From Micavibrio_A sp964423095 (lineage in GTDB: Bacteria; Pseudomonadota; Alphaproteobacteria; Micavibrionales; Micavibrionaceae), in NCBI GenBank assembly GCA_964423095.1, contig CAYRDI010000003.1:18155-82154 (forward strand): a DNA stretch of 64,000 nt. Reading direction: 5' to 3'. Within the stretch, counting starts at the first letter, position 1; each line of letters opens with the position of its first letter. The position numbers and the translations under genes were made by a program. A model generated the notes under the pieces. That model worked only from the letters and a program-made list of their open reading frames with translations. It did no database searches and was not told where the DNA came from. Shown piece after piece: positions 42,383 through 51,359 of the stretch.

Positions 42383-42778
42383 TTATTTTTTGGTTTTGTC
42401 TTTGGAAACCATCTGGCGGATGGCATCAATATGCCTTTGCGAGGCCGCCTGACGCTTGACGGAGATGCCGCTGTCCTGCCCGAACTGCGCGCTGCTACCA
42501 AGTGCAATAGCCTTTAAAATTTCCAATCCGAACGGATCAGTTTTGCCCTTGGTCGGCGGTGCGGCCTCCGGTGCCGGAGGCACCGGCTTTTCCTTCATCG
42601 TCATCACGCGGTTGACGGCGTGGGCTACGATCCCCGTCATGTGCGGGGCCACCAATTCATGCATCAGTTTGGTATCTTCCATCGCCTGCGCGATCACCTG
42701 TTGGCGTGCCTTCGTAACATTCCCCTTGGCGGATTTCAGGGCATCCCGTATTTTGCTTTCGGCATAATCGCGGTTCAT
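42383..42778 (-). CDS. Hypothetical protein, 131 residues
   Basis: The protein has a helical N-terminal part (YAESKIRDALKSAKGNVTKA) that looks like a Fis-type or helix-turn-helix segment. A second helix follows (LMHELVAPHMTGIVAHAV), then a Pro/Ala linker (about residues 63-78) and a hydrophilic C-terminus. I have the impression of a recurrent alphaproteobacterial family with this N-terminus, but no name. It precedes the AmgK-like gene on the same strand by five bases. No signal peptide or catalytic motif is present. Confidence 0.6.
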   Translation of the reverse strand: MNRDYAESKIRDALKSAKGNVTKARQQVIAQAMEDTKLMHELVAPHMTGIVAHAVNRVMTMKEKPVPPAPEAAPPTKGKTDPFGLEILKAIALGSSAQFGQDSGISVKRQAASQRHIDAIRQMVSKDKTKK

Positions 42779-42816
42779 GGCAGGTCCTTTGACGCTTGTT
42801 TCCTAAAAAGTATAGC

Positions 42817-45800
42817 CTACACGGCCAGATCGGCCAACTGTTTCATCAGGATTTGTGTGCCGCGTACACGGCTTTCCACGGAATCCCAAGCCTTTACAGC
42901 CACAAGTTTTTGATCCGGGCGCAGTTTTACGGTGCCTTTTGCCGCCTGCAACCATTGCATCAGGGCCGGAATATTGGGCGGGGTGTCTTTACGGAATGAA
43001 ACCACGGCACCCTTCGGCCCCGCCTCCACCTTTTCCACATGCGCGATACGGCAAAGTTGTTTGATACGGACAATATCCAGAAGGTTTTCCACTTCATCCG
43101 GCAATGTTCCGAACCGGTCGATCAATTCAGCGGCGAATGCCTCCACATCCTGATCAGTTTCCAGATCGGCAAGGCGACGGTAAAGGCTCATCCGCACGCC
43201 CAGATCTTCAACATAAAGTTCGGGAATTAAAACAGATGTGCCAAGGTTGATGGTCGGCGACCATGTGTCCGACGATGGCAAATCATCGAAGTCAACGCCC
43301 GCGCGTGCGGCGGCCACGGCTTCTTCGAGCATTTGCTGATAGAGTTCCACACCAACCTCTTTGATGTGCCCGGATTGTTCTTCACCCAGAAGATTGCCCG
43401 CGCCGCGAATGTCCATATCGTGACTGGCAAGCTGAAACCCCGCACCAAGGGTATCAAGCGTTTCAATAACCTCCAGCCGTTTTTGCGCCTGTGCGGTCAG
43501 CTTTTGCGTGGGCGTATAGGTCAGGTATGCATAGGCCCTCACCTTCGATCTGCCGATGCGGCCGCGGATTTGATAAAGCTGGGCCAGACCGAACATATCC
43601 GAACGGTGCACGATCATGGTGTTCGCGCGCGGAATATCGATTCCGCTTTCGATGATATTGGTGGCAAGCAAGACATCATATTGCCCCTCATAGAAAGCGG
43701 TCATGCGGTCTTCTAAATCTGTCGGCGTCATTTGACCATGGGCGGCAACGATCTTGACTTCCGGCACAAGGTCTTTGAGCGTTTCTTCCACCTCTTCCAT
43801 ATCGCCGATGCGCGGGACAACATAAAAGGTCTGTCCGCCGCGGTAATGTTCACGCAAGATCGCTTCACGGATGACAAGCGGATCAAACGGCAAAACAAAC
43901 GTGCGGATGGCGAGCCTGTCCACCGGCGGCGTGGTGATGAGCGACATATCCTTTACGCCCGTCAAAGACATCTGCAACGTGCGCGGGATCGGTGTGGCGG
44001 ACAGCGTTAAAACATGAACATCCGCCTTGATTTCCTTCAATCGTTCTTTTTGCTTTACGCCAAATCGTTGCTCTTCATCGACGATCACAAGGCCCAGATG
44101 TGAAAATTTCGTGCTTTTGGCAAAGATCGCATGCGTGCCCACGACGATGTGGACGCTTCCATCCGCCAGCCCGTCATGTGTGCGTTTGGCATCGCGCGCA
44201 TTGACAAGGCGTGAAAGCTGATCAACCCGAATGCCCGTGCCGGCAAAGCGGGCCGCAAAGTTGTTGTAATGCTGGCGTGCCAGCAGGGTCGTCGGCACCA
44301 CCACGGCCACCTGCACACCCGACATCGCGGCGACATAGGCCGCACGCAGGGCCACCTCCGTCTTCCCGAACCCGACATCGCCGCACACCAGGCGGTCCAT
44401 GGGCTGTTCGCCATTCAGGTCGGAAAGAACATCGAAAATGGATTTTAGCTGGTCATCGGTTTCCTGATACGGGAAGCGCGCGGAAAAGGCATCATACAGT
44501 TCTTTTTCAACGCTGAGCTTTTCGCCTTTACGCACCATACGTGCGGCGGCAATTTTCAAAAGCCCTTCGGCCATGATCATCAGGTCTTTTTTGACGCGTG
44601 CCTTTCGTGCCTGCCAGCCTGCACCGCCCAGTTTATCAAGTTGCGTGAACCCTTCATCGGAACCAAAGCGCGAAAGCACTTCGATATTTTCGACAGGCAC
44701 AAACAGCTTGTCACCGCCGTCATAAATGATTTTCAGACAATCATGAAGAAGACCGGCGGCCTTGAGCGTTTCAAGCCCGTCGAATCTTCCCACCCCGTGA
44801 TCGACATGAACGACCAGATCCCCTTCGTTCAACGAAGACACTTCGGTCAGGAAATTATCCGATTTCTTTTTGCGGGTGGCGCGGCGCGTCAAGCGATCGC
44901 CCAGGATGTCCTGTTCGGAGAGCACCACCAGATCATTGGATACAAACCCGTGTTCAAGGCCAAGGATCACCATATCCGGCAGCGGGTCAATGCCGGCATG
45001 GGTCATCATCCCCTTCAATCGTTCTTTTGACCCTTCGGAATAGCACGCAATCAATGTTTTGCGGTTCAATTGGGCCAGATGTGTTTTCAACGCCCCGAAC
45101 AGATTCCCATCCGGCAAGGCGCGTATATCCGAAAAGTCGCGCCCCTTTTTTCCGCCGCCATCCTTTTGGGCACTGTCATCCGGCGCACCGAATGGTAGTA
45201 TTTCCAACGCGCTTTCTGCGTATATCCCGAACTCTTCTTCGGACAGATAAAGTTTGATCGGTGCCAGCGCGTGATAGACACTGCCGCTTAAGGAAACATC
45301 GCTGTCTTTCTTTTTACCCTTTTTGCCAAGGGATTGTTCGAGTGTTTTGCGTGCGTCGTAAAAATCTTTGACCTGTGTAAACCGTTCGGCAACGGCCTGC
45401 ACCGCGTGCTGATCAAACGTCATGGAACGCGCGGGCACATAATCGAACAATGTCCCCATTCTTTCAAAGAACAGCGGCACCCAATGGTCCATGCCGTTAT
45501 ACCGGCGGCCATCGCTCACCGCATCATACAGCGGGTCATTGCCCGTAACCGCGCCGAAGGTTTCACGGTATCCGGCGCGAAATCTTTGAATTGATTCAGA
45601 ATCCAAAAAGAATTCCGTGACGGGTTTAAGGGTGAAAATATTTCTTTTCCCTTCCGTTCGTTGCGTGGCGGGATCAAAGGCACGAATGCTTTCCACCTCG
45701 TCCCCGAACAGATCAATCCGGACAGGCATATCTTCCCCCGGCGGATAAAGATCGATGATCCCTCCGCGTACGGCAAATTCGCCATGCTCCCGCACCGTAT

Positions 45801-46293
45801 CGATGCGCATATACCCGTTGGCGACCAGATACGCCTGTAAATCCGAAACGGAAAGCCTCTCACCGACCTTTGCTGAAAAAGCGGATTTTTCCAACGCTTC
45901 GCGCGGCATGGTGCGCTGTGTCATCGCATTTACGGTGGTGATTAAAATCCGCGGTAAATATTTTTCATCGCGTCCCCAATCCAAAAGCGCGGACAAAGCC
46001 TCCACCCGTTGTGCCACGATTTCGGCGTTTGGTGAAACGCGGTCATAGGGCAAACAGTCCCACGCCGGATAAAAAATCGTTTTTATATCAGGAGCAAAAA
46101 AAGTGATCCGTTCGCGTAAAGAGATCGCCGCGCCATCATCCAGACAAACATGGATCAGGATTTTTTTGGCCCGCGCCAAATCCCGCGCCATATCCGCCAG
46201 AACGCGCGCATCCTGCCCTTCCGGGCAGCCGAACAGCACCGGATGTGTCCGGGTATCAGGCTTCGTCTTTTCTGGCTGGGCCGTGGCTTGCAT
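42817..46293 (-). CDS. mfd: Transcription-repair coupling factor
   Basis: The 1158-residue protein has the Mfd order of domains. A UvrB-homology N-terminal part is followed by the RNA polymerase interaction domain (EGDLVVHVDHGVGRFDGLE) and RecG-like helicase motifs (GDVGFGKTEVALRAA; IVDEEQRFGVKQKE). The TRG motif region follows (GLAQLYQIRGRIGRS), then a C-terminal TRCF domain. It removes stalled RNA polymerase and recruits UvrA. Its start lies inside the end of sdhE, overlapping by 38 bases. Length is normal. Confidence 0.97.
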   Translation of the reverse strand: MQATAQPEKTKPDTRTHPVLFGCPEGQDARVLADMARDLARAKKILIHVCLDDGAAISLRERITFFAPDIKTIFYPAWDCLPYDRVSPNAEIVAQRVEALSALLDWGRDEKYLPRILITTVNAMTQRTMPREALEKSAFSAKVGERLSVSDLQAYLVANGYMRIDTVREHGEFAVRGGIIDLYPPGEDMPVRIDLFGDEVESIRAFDPATQRTEGKRNIFTLKPVTEFFLDSESIQRFRAGYRETFGAVTGNDPLYDAVSDGRRYNGMDHWVPLFFERMGTLFDYVPARSMTFDQHAVQAVAERFTQVKDFYDARKTLEQSLGKKGKKKDSDVSLSGSVYHALAPIKLYLSEEEFGIYAESALEILPFGAPDDSAQKDGGGKKGRDFSDIRALPDGNLFGALKTHLAQLNRKTLIACYSEGSKERLKGMMTHAGIDPLPDMVILGLEHGFVSNDLVVLSEQDILGDRLTRRATRKKKSDNFLTEVSSLNEGDLVVHVDHGVGRFDGLETLKAAGLLHDCLKIIYDGGDKLFVPVENIEVLSRFGSDEGFTQLDKLGGAGWQARKARVKKDLMIMAEGLLKIAAARMVRKGEKLSVEKELYDAFSARFPYQETDDQLKSIFDVLSDLNGEQPMDRLVCGDVGFGKTEVALRAAYVAAMSGVQVAVVVPTTLLARQHYNNFAARFAGTGIRVDQLSRLVNARDAKRTHDGLADGSVHIVVGTHAIFAKSTKFSHLGLVIVDEEQRFGVKQKERLKEIKADVHVLTLSATPIPRTLQMSLTGVKDMSLITTPPVDRLAIRTFVLPFDPLVIREAILREHYRGGQTFYVVPRIGDMEEVEETLKDLVPEVKIVAAHGQMTPTDLEDRMTAFYEGQYDVLLATNIIESGIDIPRANTMIVHRSDMFGLAQLYQIRGRIGRSKVRAYAYLTYTPTQKLTAQAQKRLEVIETLDTLGAGFQLASHDMDIRGAGNLLGEEQSGHIKEVGVELYQQMLEEAVAAARAGVDFDDLPSSDTWSPTINLGTSVLIPELYVEDLGVRMSLYRRLADLETDQDVEAFAAELIDRFGTLPDEVENLLDIVRIKQLCRIAHVEKVEAGPKGAVVSFRKDTPPNIPALMQWLQAAKGTVKLRPDQKLVAVKAWDSVESRVRGTQILMKQLADLAV

Positions 46294-46561
46294 AATCGTG
46301 CGCGATCAGTTTTTCCAAAACGTGGTTCATCATATTGGCCGGTGGCTGTTTCTGGCCGGAAATCCAGTCATACACATCGGGATCGGGGGTATGAAGCAAT
46401 TCTTCATAAAGATCAAGTGCGGCGGCATCCATGCCCGGTACATGGTTTTGCGCAAAAGACCCCATAATCAGGTCCATTTCACGGGTTCCCCTGTGCCACG
46501 AGCGAAAAATAAGGCGTTTGCGTCTGTTGTCCAGTTCTTCTAAAGTCATGGAAATATTCAT
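46256..46561 (-). CDS. sdhE: Succinate dehydrogenase assembly factor SdhE
   Basis: The 101-residue protein has the SdhE/SDH5 signature RGTREMDLIMGSFA, in which the RGxxE motif is needed for FAD attachment to the flavoprotein subunit, and a later DPDVYDWISG. Two starts are possible, ATG 46561 and ATG 46549; neither has a good binding site. Its 3' end overlaps mfd by 38 bases. It is divergent from recG across 18 bases, so the promoters of each must lie partly inside the other gene. Confidence 0.92.
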   Translation of the reverse strand: MNISMTLEELDNRRKRLIFRSWHRGTREMDLIMGSFAQNHVPGMDAAALDLYEELLHTPDPDVYDWISGQKQPPANMMNHVLEKLIAHDYASHGPARKDEA

Positions 46562-46579
46562 ACTTTAGTTTTGAATGCG

Positions 46580-48661
46580 ATGCCACGCCCTTTTACCCTA
46601 GACCCGCTGTTCCGTTCCCTGACCGTCCTGCCCGGCGTGGGGCCGAAAAACGGCAAACTCATGGAAAAGCTGATCGGCGGATCGAAAATTCTCGATCTGT
46701 TCTGGCATAAACCTGTCGACTTCGTGGACAGATCGTACCAACCCAAAATCGCCGAGGCGGAGAATGGTAAAATCTGTACCATCGAAGTTGCCATCCAAAA
46801 ACACTTCCCTCCGCCCAAACGATCCATGCCCTATCGCGTGTGGTGTACGGACGATACGGGCGCGATGAACCTTGTCTTCTTTCACGCCAACAAAGACTGG
46901 CTGGAAAAACAACTCCCGACTGGTGAAAAGCGGTTTATCAGCGGCAAAATGGAAATATTTCAGGGAAACCGGCAGATCGTCCACCCCGATGCGATGACTA
47001 AGGACAAGGGCGATATTGAAACGGTGGAACCTGTTTACCCGCTTACCGCCGGCGTCACCAATAAATCGGTGCGAAAAGCCGTACACGGGGCGATGGAATT
47101 TGTCCCCGTGCTTGAAGACTGGCTCGACCCCGCACACAAGAAACGCGAAAAATGGCCGGACTGGAAAGACGCCGTTTTAAAACTTCATAATCCCGATACG
47201 GCCGAAGAACTTTCCCCCGAACATCCCGCGCGCGCGCGTCTTGCGTACGATGAATTGCTGGCAAACCAGTTATCGCTTGCGCTCGTCCGCAGAAAGCTCC
47301 GCCGCCAGAATGGCCGGGCATGGAAACCAACCGGAAAACTCCATGAAAAACTGGAACGCGCTTTACCCTTTAAACTCACGGGCGCGCAACTCCGCGCCCT
47401 TTCCGAAATCGATGCGGATATGAAAGAACCCTTGCGCATGCTTCGTCTATTGCAGGGCGATGTGGGTAGCGGAAAGACCGTTGTCGCCGCGCTCGCCATG
47501 CTGAACGTCATCGAATGCGGGGCGCAAGCCGCCATCATGGCCCCCACGGAAATCTTGGCCCGGCAACATGCGCAGAGTTTTGCCCCGTGGCTGGAAGCTG
47601 CGGGTGTATCGTTTATCTGCCTGACCGGACGTGACAAAGGAGCCGCGCGCAAAGAGCTTCTGGCACAAATCGCCGATGGACGTGCGCAGGTGGTGATCGG
47701 CACCCATGCGTTGTTTCAGGACGAAATTGAATTTGATGATCTCGGCCTCGCCGTCATTGATGAACAGCACAGGTTCGGCGTGCACCAACGTCTGCAATTA
47801 CAAAACAAGGGGCGCGGCACAGACGTTCTTGTCATGACGGCAACGCCCATCCCGCGTACGCTCACCCTTACCGCCTATGGCGATATGGAAGTCTCCCGCC
47901 TTGATGAAAAGCCGCCGGGGCGCAAACCCGTGGAAACGCTGTTGATTTCGATCGATAAGGTCGATGACATGATCGCGGGCGTCGGCCGCCAAATGGCGAC
48001 GGGTGCCCGCAGCTATTGGGTTTGTCCGTTGGTGGAAGAATCCGAACTGCTCGATCTTCAGGCCGCCGAAGCGCGGTACGATATTTTAAAAGAACGGTTC
48101 GGTGATGTGGTCGGTTTGATCCACGGAAAAATGAAGCCTTCGGAAAAAGATTCCGTGATGACGGATTTCGTCAGCGGTAAATTAAAAATCCTTGTCGCCA
48201 CGACGGTGATCGAGGTCGGCGTGAACGTCCCCGAAGCCACCATCATGGTGATTGAACAGGCGGAACGGTTTGGATTGGCCCAACTGCACCAGCTTCGTGG
48301 CCGCGTGGGCCGCGGCGGCGATAAATCCTTTTGTTTCCTCCTTTATGACGACAAGCTGTCCAAGGCCGCGAAGGAGCGTTTGAAGATCATGCGCGAAACC
48401 GAAGACGGGTTCCTGATCGCTGAAAAAGACCTCGAACTGCGCGGCGGCGGGGAAATCCTCGGCACCCGCCAAAGCGGCCTGCCCACCTTTCGTCTGGCCG
48501 ATCTGCAATTTCACGGCGACCTCCTTGCCACGGCACGGGATGACACCAAATTAATCTTAACCAAGGACCCTGACCTTGAAGGAAACCGCGGCAATGCCTT
48601 GAAAACATTACTTTATTTGATGGAACAGGATCAGGCCATCGCCAATTTGCGCGCGGGATAA
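46580..48661 (+). CDS. recG: ATP-dependent DNA helicase RecG
   Basis: The 693-residue protein has an N-terminal wedge/OB domain (LTVLPGVGPKNGKLMEKLIGG start) and SF2 helicase motifs: Walker A GDVGSGKTVVAAL, motif II IDEQHRFGVHQR, and motif VI QLHQLRGRVGRG. It remodels stalled forks and branched DNA. ATG 46580 is chosen over TTG 46571. The gene is divergent from sdhE-mfd, a conserved grouping in alphaproteobacteria, and is followed by the LPD7-like gene. Confidence 0.95.
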   Translation: MPRPFTLDPLFRSLTVLPGVGPKNGKLMEKLIGGSKILDLFWHKPVDFVDRSYQPKIAEAENGKICTIEVAIQKHFPPPKRSMPYRVWCTDDTGAMNLVFFHANKDWLEKQLPTGEKRFISGKMEIFQGNRQIVHPDAMTKDKGDIETVEPVYPLTAGVTNKSVRKAVHGAMEFVPVLEDWLDPAHKKREKWPDWKDAVLKLHNPDTAEELSPEHPARARLAYDELLANQLSLALVRRKLRRQNGRAWKPTGKLHEKLERALPFKLTGAQLRALSEIDADMKEPLRMLRLLQGDVGSGKTVVAALAMLNVIECGAQAAIMAPTEILARQHAQSFAPWLEAAGVSFICLTGRDKGAARKELLAQIADGRAQVVIGTHALFQDEIEFDDLGLAVIDEQHRFGVHQRLQLQNKGRGTDVLVMTATPIPRTLTLTAYGDMEVSRLDEKPPGRKPVETLLISIDKVDDMIAGVGRQMATGARSYWVCPLVEESELLDLQAAEARYDILKERFGDVVGLIHGKMKPSEKDSVMTDFVSGKLKILVATTVIEVGVNVPEATIMVIEQAERFGLAQLHQLRGRVGRGGDKSFCFLLYDDKLSKAAKERLKIMRETEDGFLIAEKDLELRGGGEILGTRQSGLPTFRLADLQFHGDLLATARDDTKLILTKDPDLEGNRGNALKTLLYLMEQDQAIANLRAG

Positions 48662-48759
48662 GGGTTAACCCCTTGGGAAATTTGCGCATTTACGCTTTAT
48701 CTGGTACTTTCTGGTATTCTTTATTATAGAAATAAGACGCATATTCGAGGGATATACCG

Positions 48760-50679
48760 ATGGACGGTAATTCAGGACAATTCACCACAGGACAGGACGA
48801 GAATATCGCGTTCGAAGGTCCCGGCTTCGTCGGATTGAATTCATCCCGTGCTTCACGCGGCCACGCGAAGGCAAACACCGCAAACACAGGCACGCAAAAT
48901 TCCGCGTTCCAGGATTATGTGGATTGGTTCAATGCGTTTGGCGAAGATCAAAAGACATTATTTGGTACTTTTTTAGGCGCGCTGCAAGCGGCGCACGGAA
49001 AAGCCTTGCTGCCCGAAGAAACCGGGCTGTCCACCCCCTACCCTGTTTTTCACCAACGAAAATTTTTGTTTGAAAAGCTGGAAGATGCACAGCAAACGCA
49101 ATCCGGCGCGGTCTTCAAAATGGCGGGGTCGAACGGCCATCTGGATATCGGTGCGCAAGGCGTTCGTTTTGTTACGCATATCCAGAACGCCAAAAACAAT
49201 GATATTGGCTTTACCTATACCGATGCGCAGATGATGGCCCTTCACGCCGTACAGAACGGAAGCTGGACCGAGGTAAAGCTGACCGGCACGCGTGAACAAC
49301 GGCGCTTGTTGCAACTGGCCATCGAAGATCAAAACAAATTCCTGCCGCCGGAACAGAGGATAAAAATCCAAAACCCTGTTCGTCTTGCCTTTTCCAAACC
49401 AAAGGATTTCAAACCATTTGATGAGTTTATTGACGCGGCCAAAGACACGGAACCATTTGACCTTTTTGGATCACTCATGAAAAAATCCGGTACAGGTCGC
49501 GCCGGACCTTCACATGAATTTCGCCCGACGAATGCCTCACCGGAAGGGCCTCCATCCGAACCCGCCACTGCCGAAAAACCGGCACCGCTTATTCTTGGAA
49601 AGGATGAGGGCACGCGACGCGTTGATCTTTCCCCCGAAGAACAAAACGAAAAAGATTTTCTTGGGATGCAGACATGGCTGGAATATCAAAAGCCTGCCGA
49701 TTTAAAAAAACCAGAAAATCTTTATGCCATCATGAACGGGCAGGACATTTTTTCATATGGGATTCCGGGAAGCGATGAATACGCCCTTTATACTTTTGGT
49801 GAAAACAACAAACCTTATCTGGTTTATCTGAACGTCAAGGGCCGCGCGATTTGCCTTGATGGTTTTGATACAGAACTGGCAAGTGCGTTTCATGAGGACA
49901 TGAAATACCACCAGAAAAAGACAGCAACATTCACCGCGCTGGAAGAAGTTCTAAAAGCCGCCCCGGAATCAGCCACGGCAAAGGAACACAAACTTTCCGG
50001 CGAATACGCGATTCCGTTCCATTCCGTTTACCATCAAAAGATGGATGTGAACGGAAAGCCGGCCGACGTTTATTACGCCACGCAGAAAAACCACAAAACC
50101 GGCGCGGTAAAATTCGATGTCGTGAAGGTTGCGCAGGAAAGCAAAACGCCGATGATGCATGATGAATTGTTCATGAAGAACGATGAGACGCACCCTCTGC
50201 ATCCTGAAAACGTCTATAAATCAATCCTTGATATCGCCCGCGGCAACCCCGATATGGCGCTAAGCAAAGCAACGCCGCAAGAGCTTTTCAATGAATTCCA
50301 TACGTTCTATGGACAGAGCAATCAATGGAACAAAGCCCGTGAAAAACAATATTCCGCCGTTGCCGAACGGTTAAGGGCCGACCTTGCCAAAGCCCCCGCA
50401 CCTGTGACACCGGCACATGTTGCAACACCATCCATGCCACAAACAACCGTCAATGTCGGATACACCATTGGAGGTGCCTTTGAAAAACAGGCTGGCGGAT
50501 ATGATATAAAACCCGCAACGGCAACCTATGGGGCAGGAATCCCCGACAAGGAACAGCAACAGATTGCCCCCGAAATGAATGCCGCCGCATCAGGCGAACC
50601 GCCGGCCGAACGGATGCGGCGTGTTCTCGACAATATCCGGAAGAATCCACCCGGCGGGCCTACAGTACCCTCCGCCTAA
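48760..50679 (+). CDS. Large hypothetical protein with an LPD7-like segment
   Basis: The 639-residue product is hydrophilic, without signal peptide or membrane helix. Residues 145-200 (MALHAVQNGSWTEVKLTG, then TREQRRLLQLAIEDQNKF) look like the LPD7 polyvalent-protein domain known from relaxases and plasmid- or phage-linked proteins; this is judged by eye. Proline-rich linkers (about 245-285 and 535-580) separate it from a middle region and a C-terminal tail. A GAGGGA site lies seven bases before ATG 48760, and two TCTGGTA repeats (48700-48716, period 10) lie near the promoter. It sits between recG and DUF502, where nothing is usually found. Function unknown. Confidence 0.65.
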   Translation: MDGNSGQFTTGQDENIAFEGPGFVGLNSSRASRGHAKANTANTGTQNSAFQDYVDWFNAFGEDQKTLFGTFLGALQAAHGKALLPEETGLSTPYPVFHQRKFLFEKLEDAQQTQSGAVFKMAGSNGHLDIGAQGVRFVTHIQNAKNNDIGFTYTDAQMMALHAVQNGSWTEVKLTGTREQRRLLQLAIEDQNKFLPPEQRIKIQNPVRLAFSKPKDFKPFDEFIDAAKDTEPFDLFGSLMKKSGTGRAGPSHEFRPTNASPEGPPSEPATAEKPAPLILGKDEGTRRVDLSPEEQNEKDFLGMQTWLEYQKPADLKKPENLYAIMNGQDIFSYGIPGSDEYALYTFGENNKPYLVYLNVKGRAICLDGFDTELASAFHEDMKYHQKKTATFTALEEVLKAAPESATAKEHKLSGEYAIPFHSVYHQKMDVNGKPADVYYATQKNHKTGAVKFDVVKVAQESKTPMMHDELFMKNDETHPLHPENVYKSILDIARGNPDMALSKATPQELFNEFHTFYGQSNQWNKAREKQYSAVAERLRADLAKAPAPVTPAHVATPSMPQTTVNVGYTIGGAFEKQAGGYDIKPATATYGAGIPDKEQQQIAPEMNAAASGEPPAERMRRVLDNIRKNPPGGPTVPSA

Positions 50680-50683
50680 CAGT

Positions 50684-51358
50684 TTAATCTTCCGGCGTGA
50701 TAATCCCGCCGGAAACGATCAATTTGATGGCGTCTTCGGGCGTCATCTTCACGTAAATCAGGTCTTTTCTTGGAATAAACAACAAAAACCCCGATGTCGG
50801 GTTCGGCGTCGTGGGGATGTAAACATTCACCACTTCGTCATCGGTCAGGGTTTGGATTTCCCCCTTGGTGGTTCCTGTCACAAACCCCACCGTCCAGCAC
50901 CGCGCGCGCGGGTATTCAAACAGCACCACTTCGCGGAACGCCTGTGATTGCGCGCCCATCGTGGTTTCAAAAACCTGTTTCAAGGTTTTATAGATCGTGT
51001 TCACCACCGGCATCCGCCCCACGATATATTCCGATGTGCGGATCAAAAGACGGCCCAGAAAATTCCGTGCGAACCATCCGGAAAGCGTGAAAAACGTGAT
51101 CGTCACCAACAGGCCGATACCCGGAATATTGTTGGGCAGAATATGGGAATCATTGGTGCCGGCCGGCAACAACCCCGCGATTTCACGATCCAGATAGTTC
51201 AGGAACGACATGGTCGCCCAGATCGTAATCAGAATCGGCCCCATGACCACGATTCCGGTCAGGAAGTTACGGCGGATACGCGTGCCGATCCCTGCCTTGT
51301 TTTCCTGCAGGGCGTCTTCGACATCTTTTTGAATCGGCGTTTCCGGCGGCAAGTTCAT
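50684..51358 (-). CDS. DUF502 family membrane protein
   Basis: The 224-residue protein has two hydrophobic helices (about residues 30-55 and 76-105) and the conserved blocks GRMPVVNTIYKTLKQV and VNVYIPTTPNPTSGFLLFIP typical of DUF502. The family is widespread and uncharacterised. In alphaproteobacteria it often lies near recG-sdhE-mfd, as here. It starts just after the glyS stop codon, so it is probably the last gene of that operon. A GC-rich inverted repeat at 50689-50715 overlaps its end. Confidence 0.88.
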   Translation of the reverse strand: MNLPPETPIQKDVEDALQENKAGIGTRIRRNFLTGIVVMGPILITIWATMSFLNYLDREIAGLLPAGTNDSHILPNNIPGIGLLVTITFFTLSGWFARNFLGRLLIRTSEYIVGRMPVVNTIYKTLKQVFETTMGAQSQAFREVVLFEYPRARCWTVGFVTGTTKGEIQTLTDDEVVNVYIPTTPNPTSGFLLFIPRKDLIYVKMTPEDAIKLIVSGGIITPED

Positions 51359-51359
51359 A

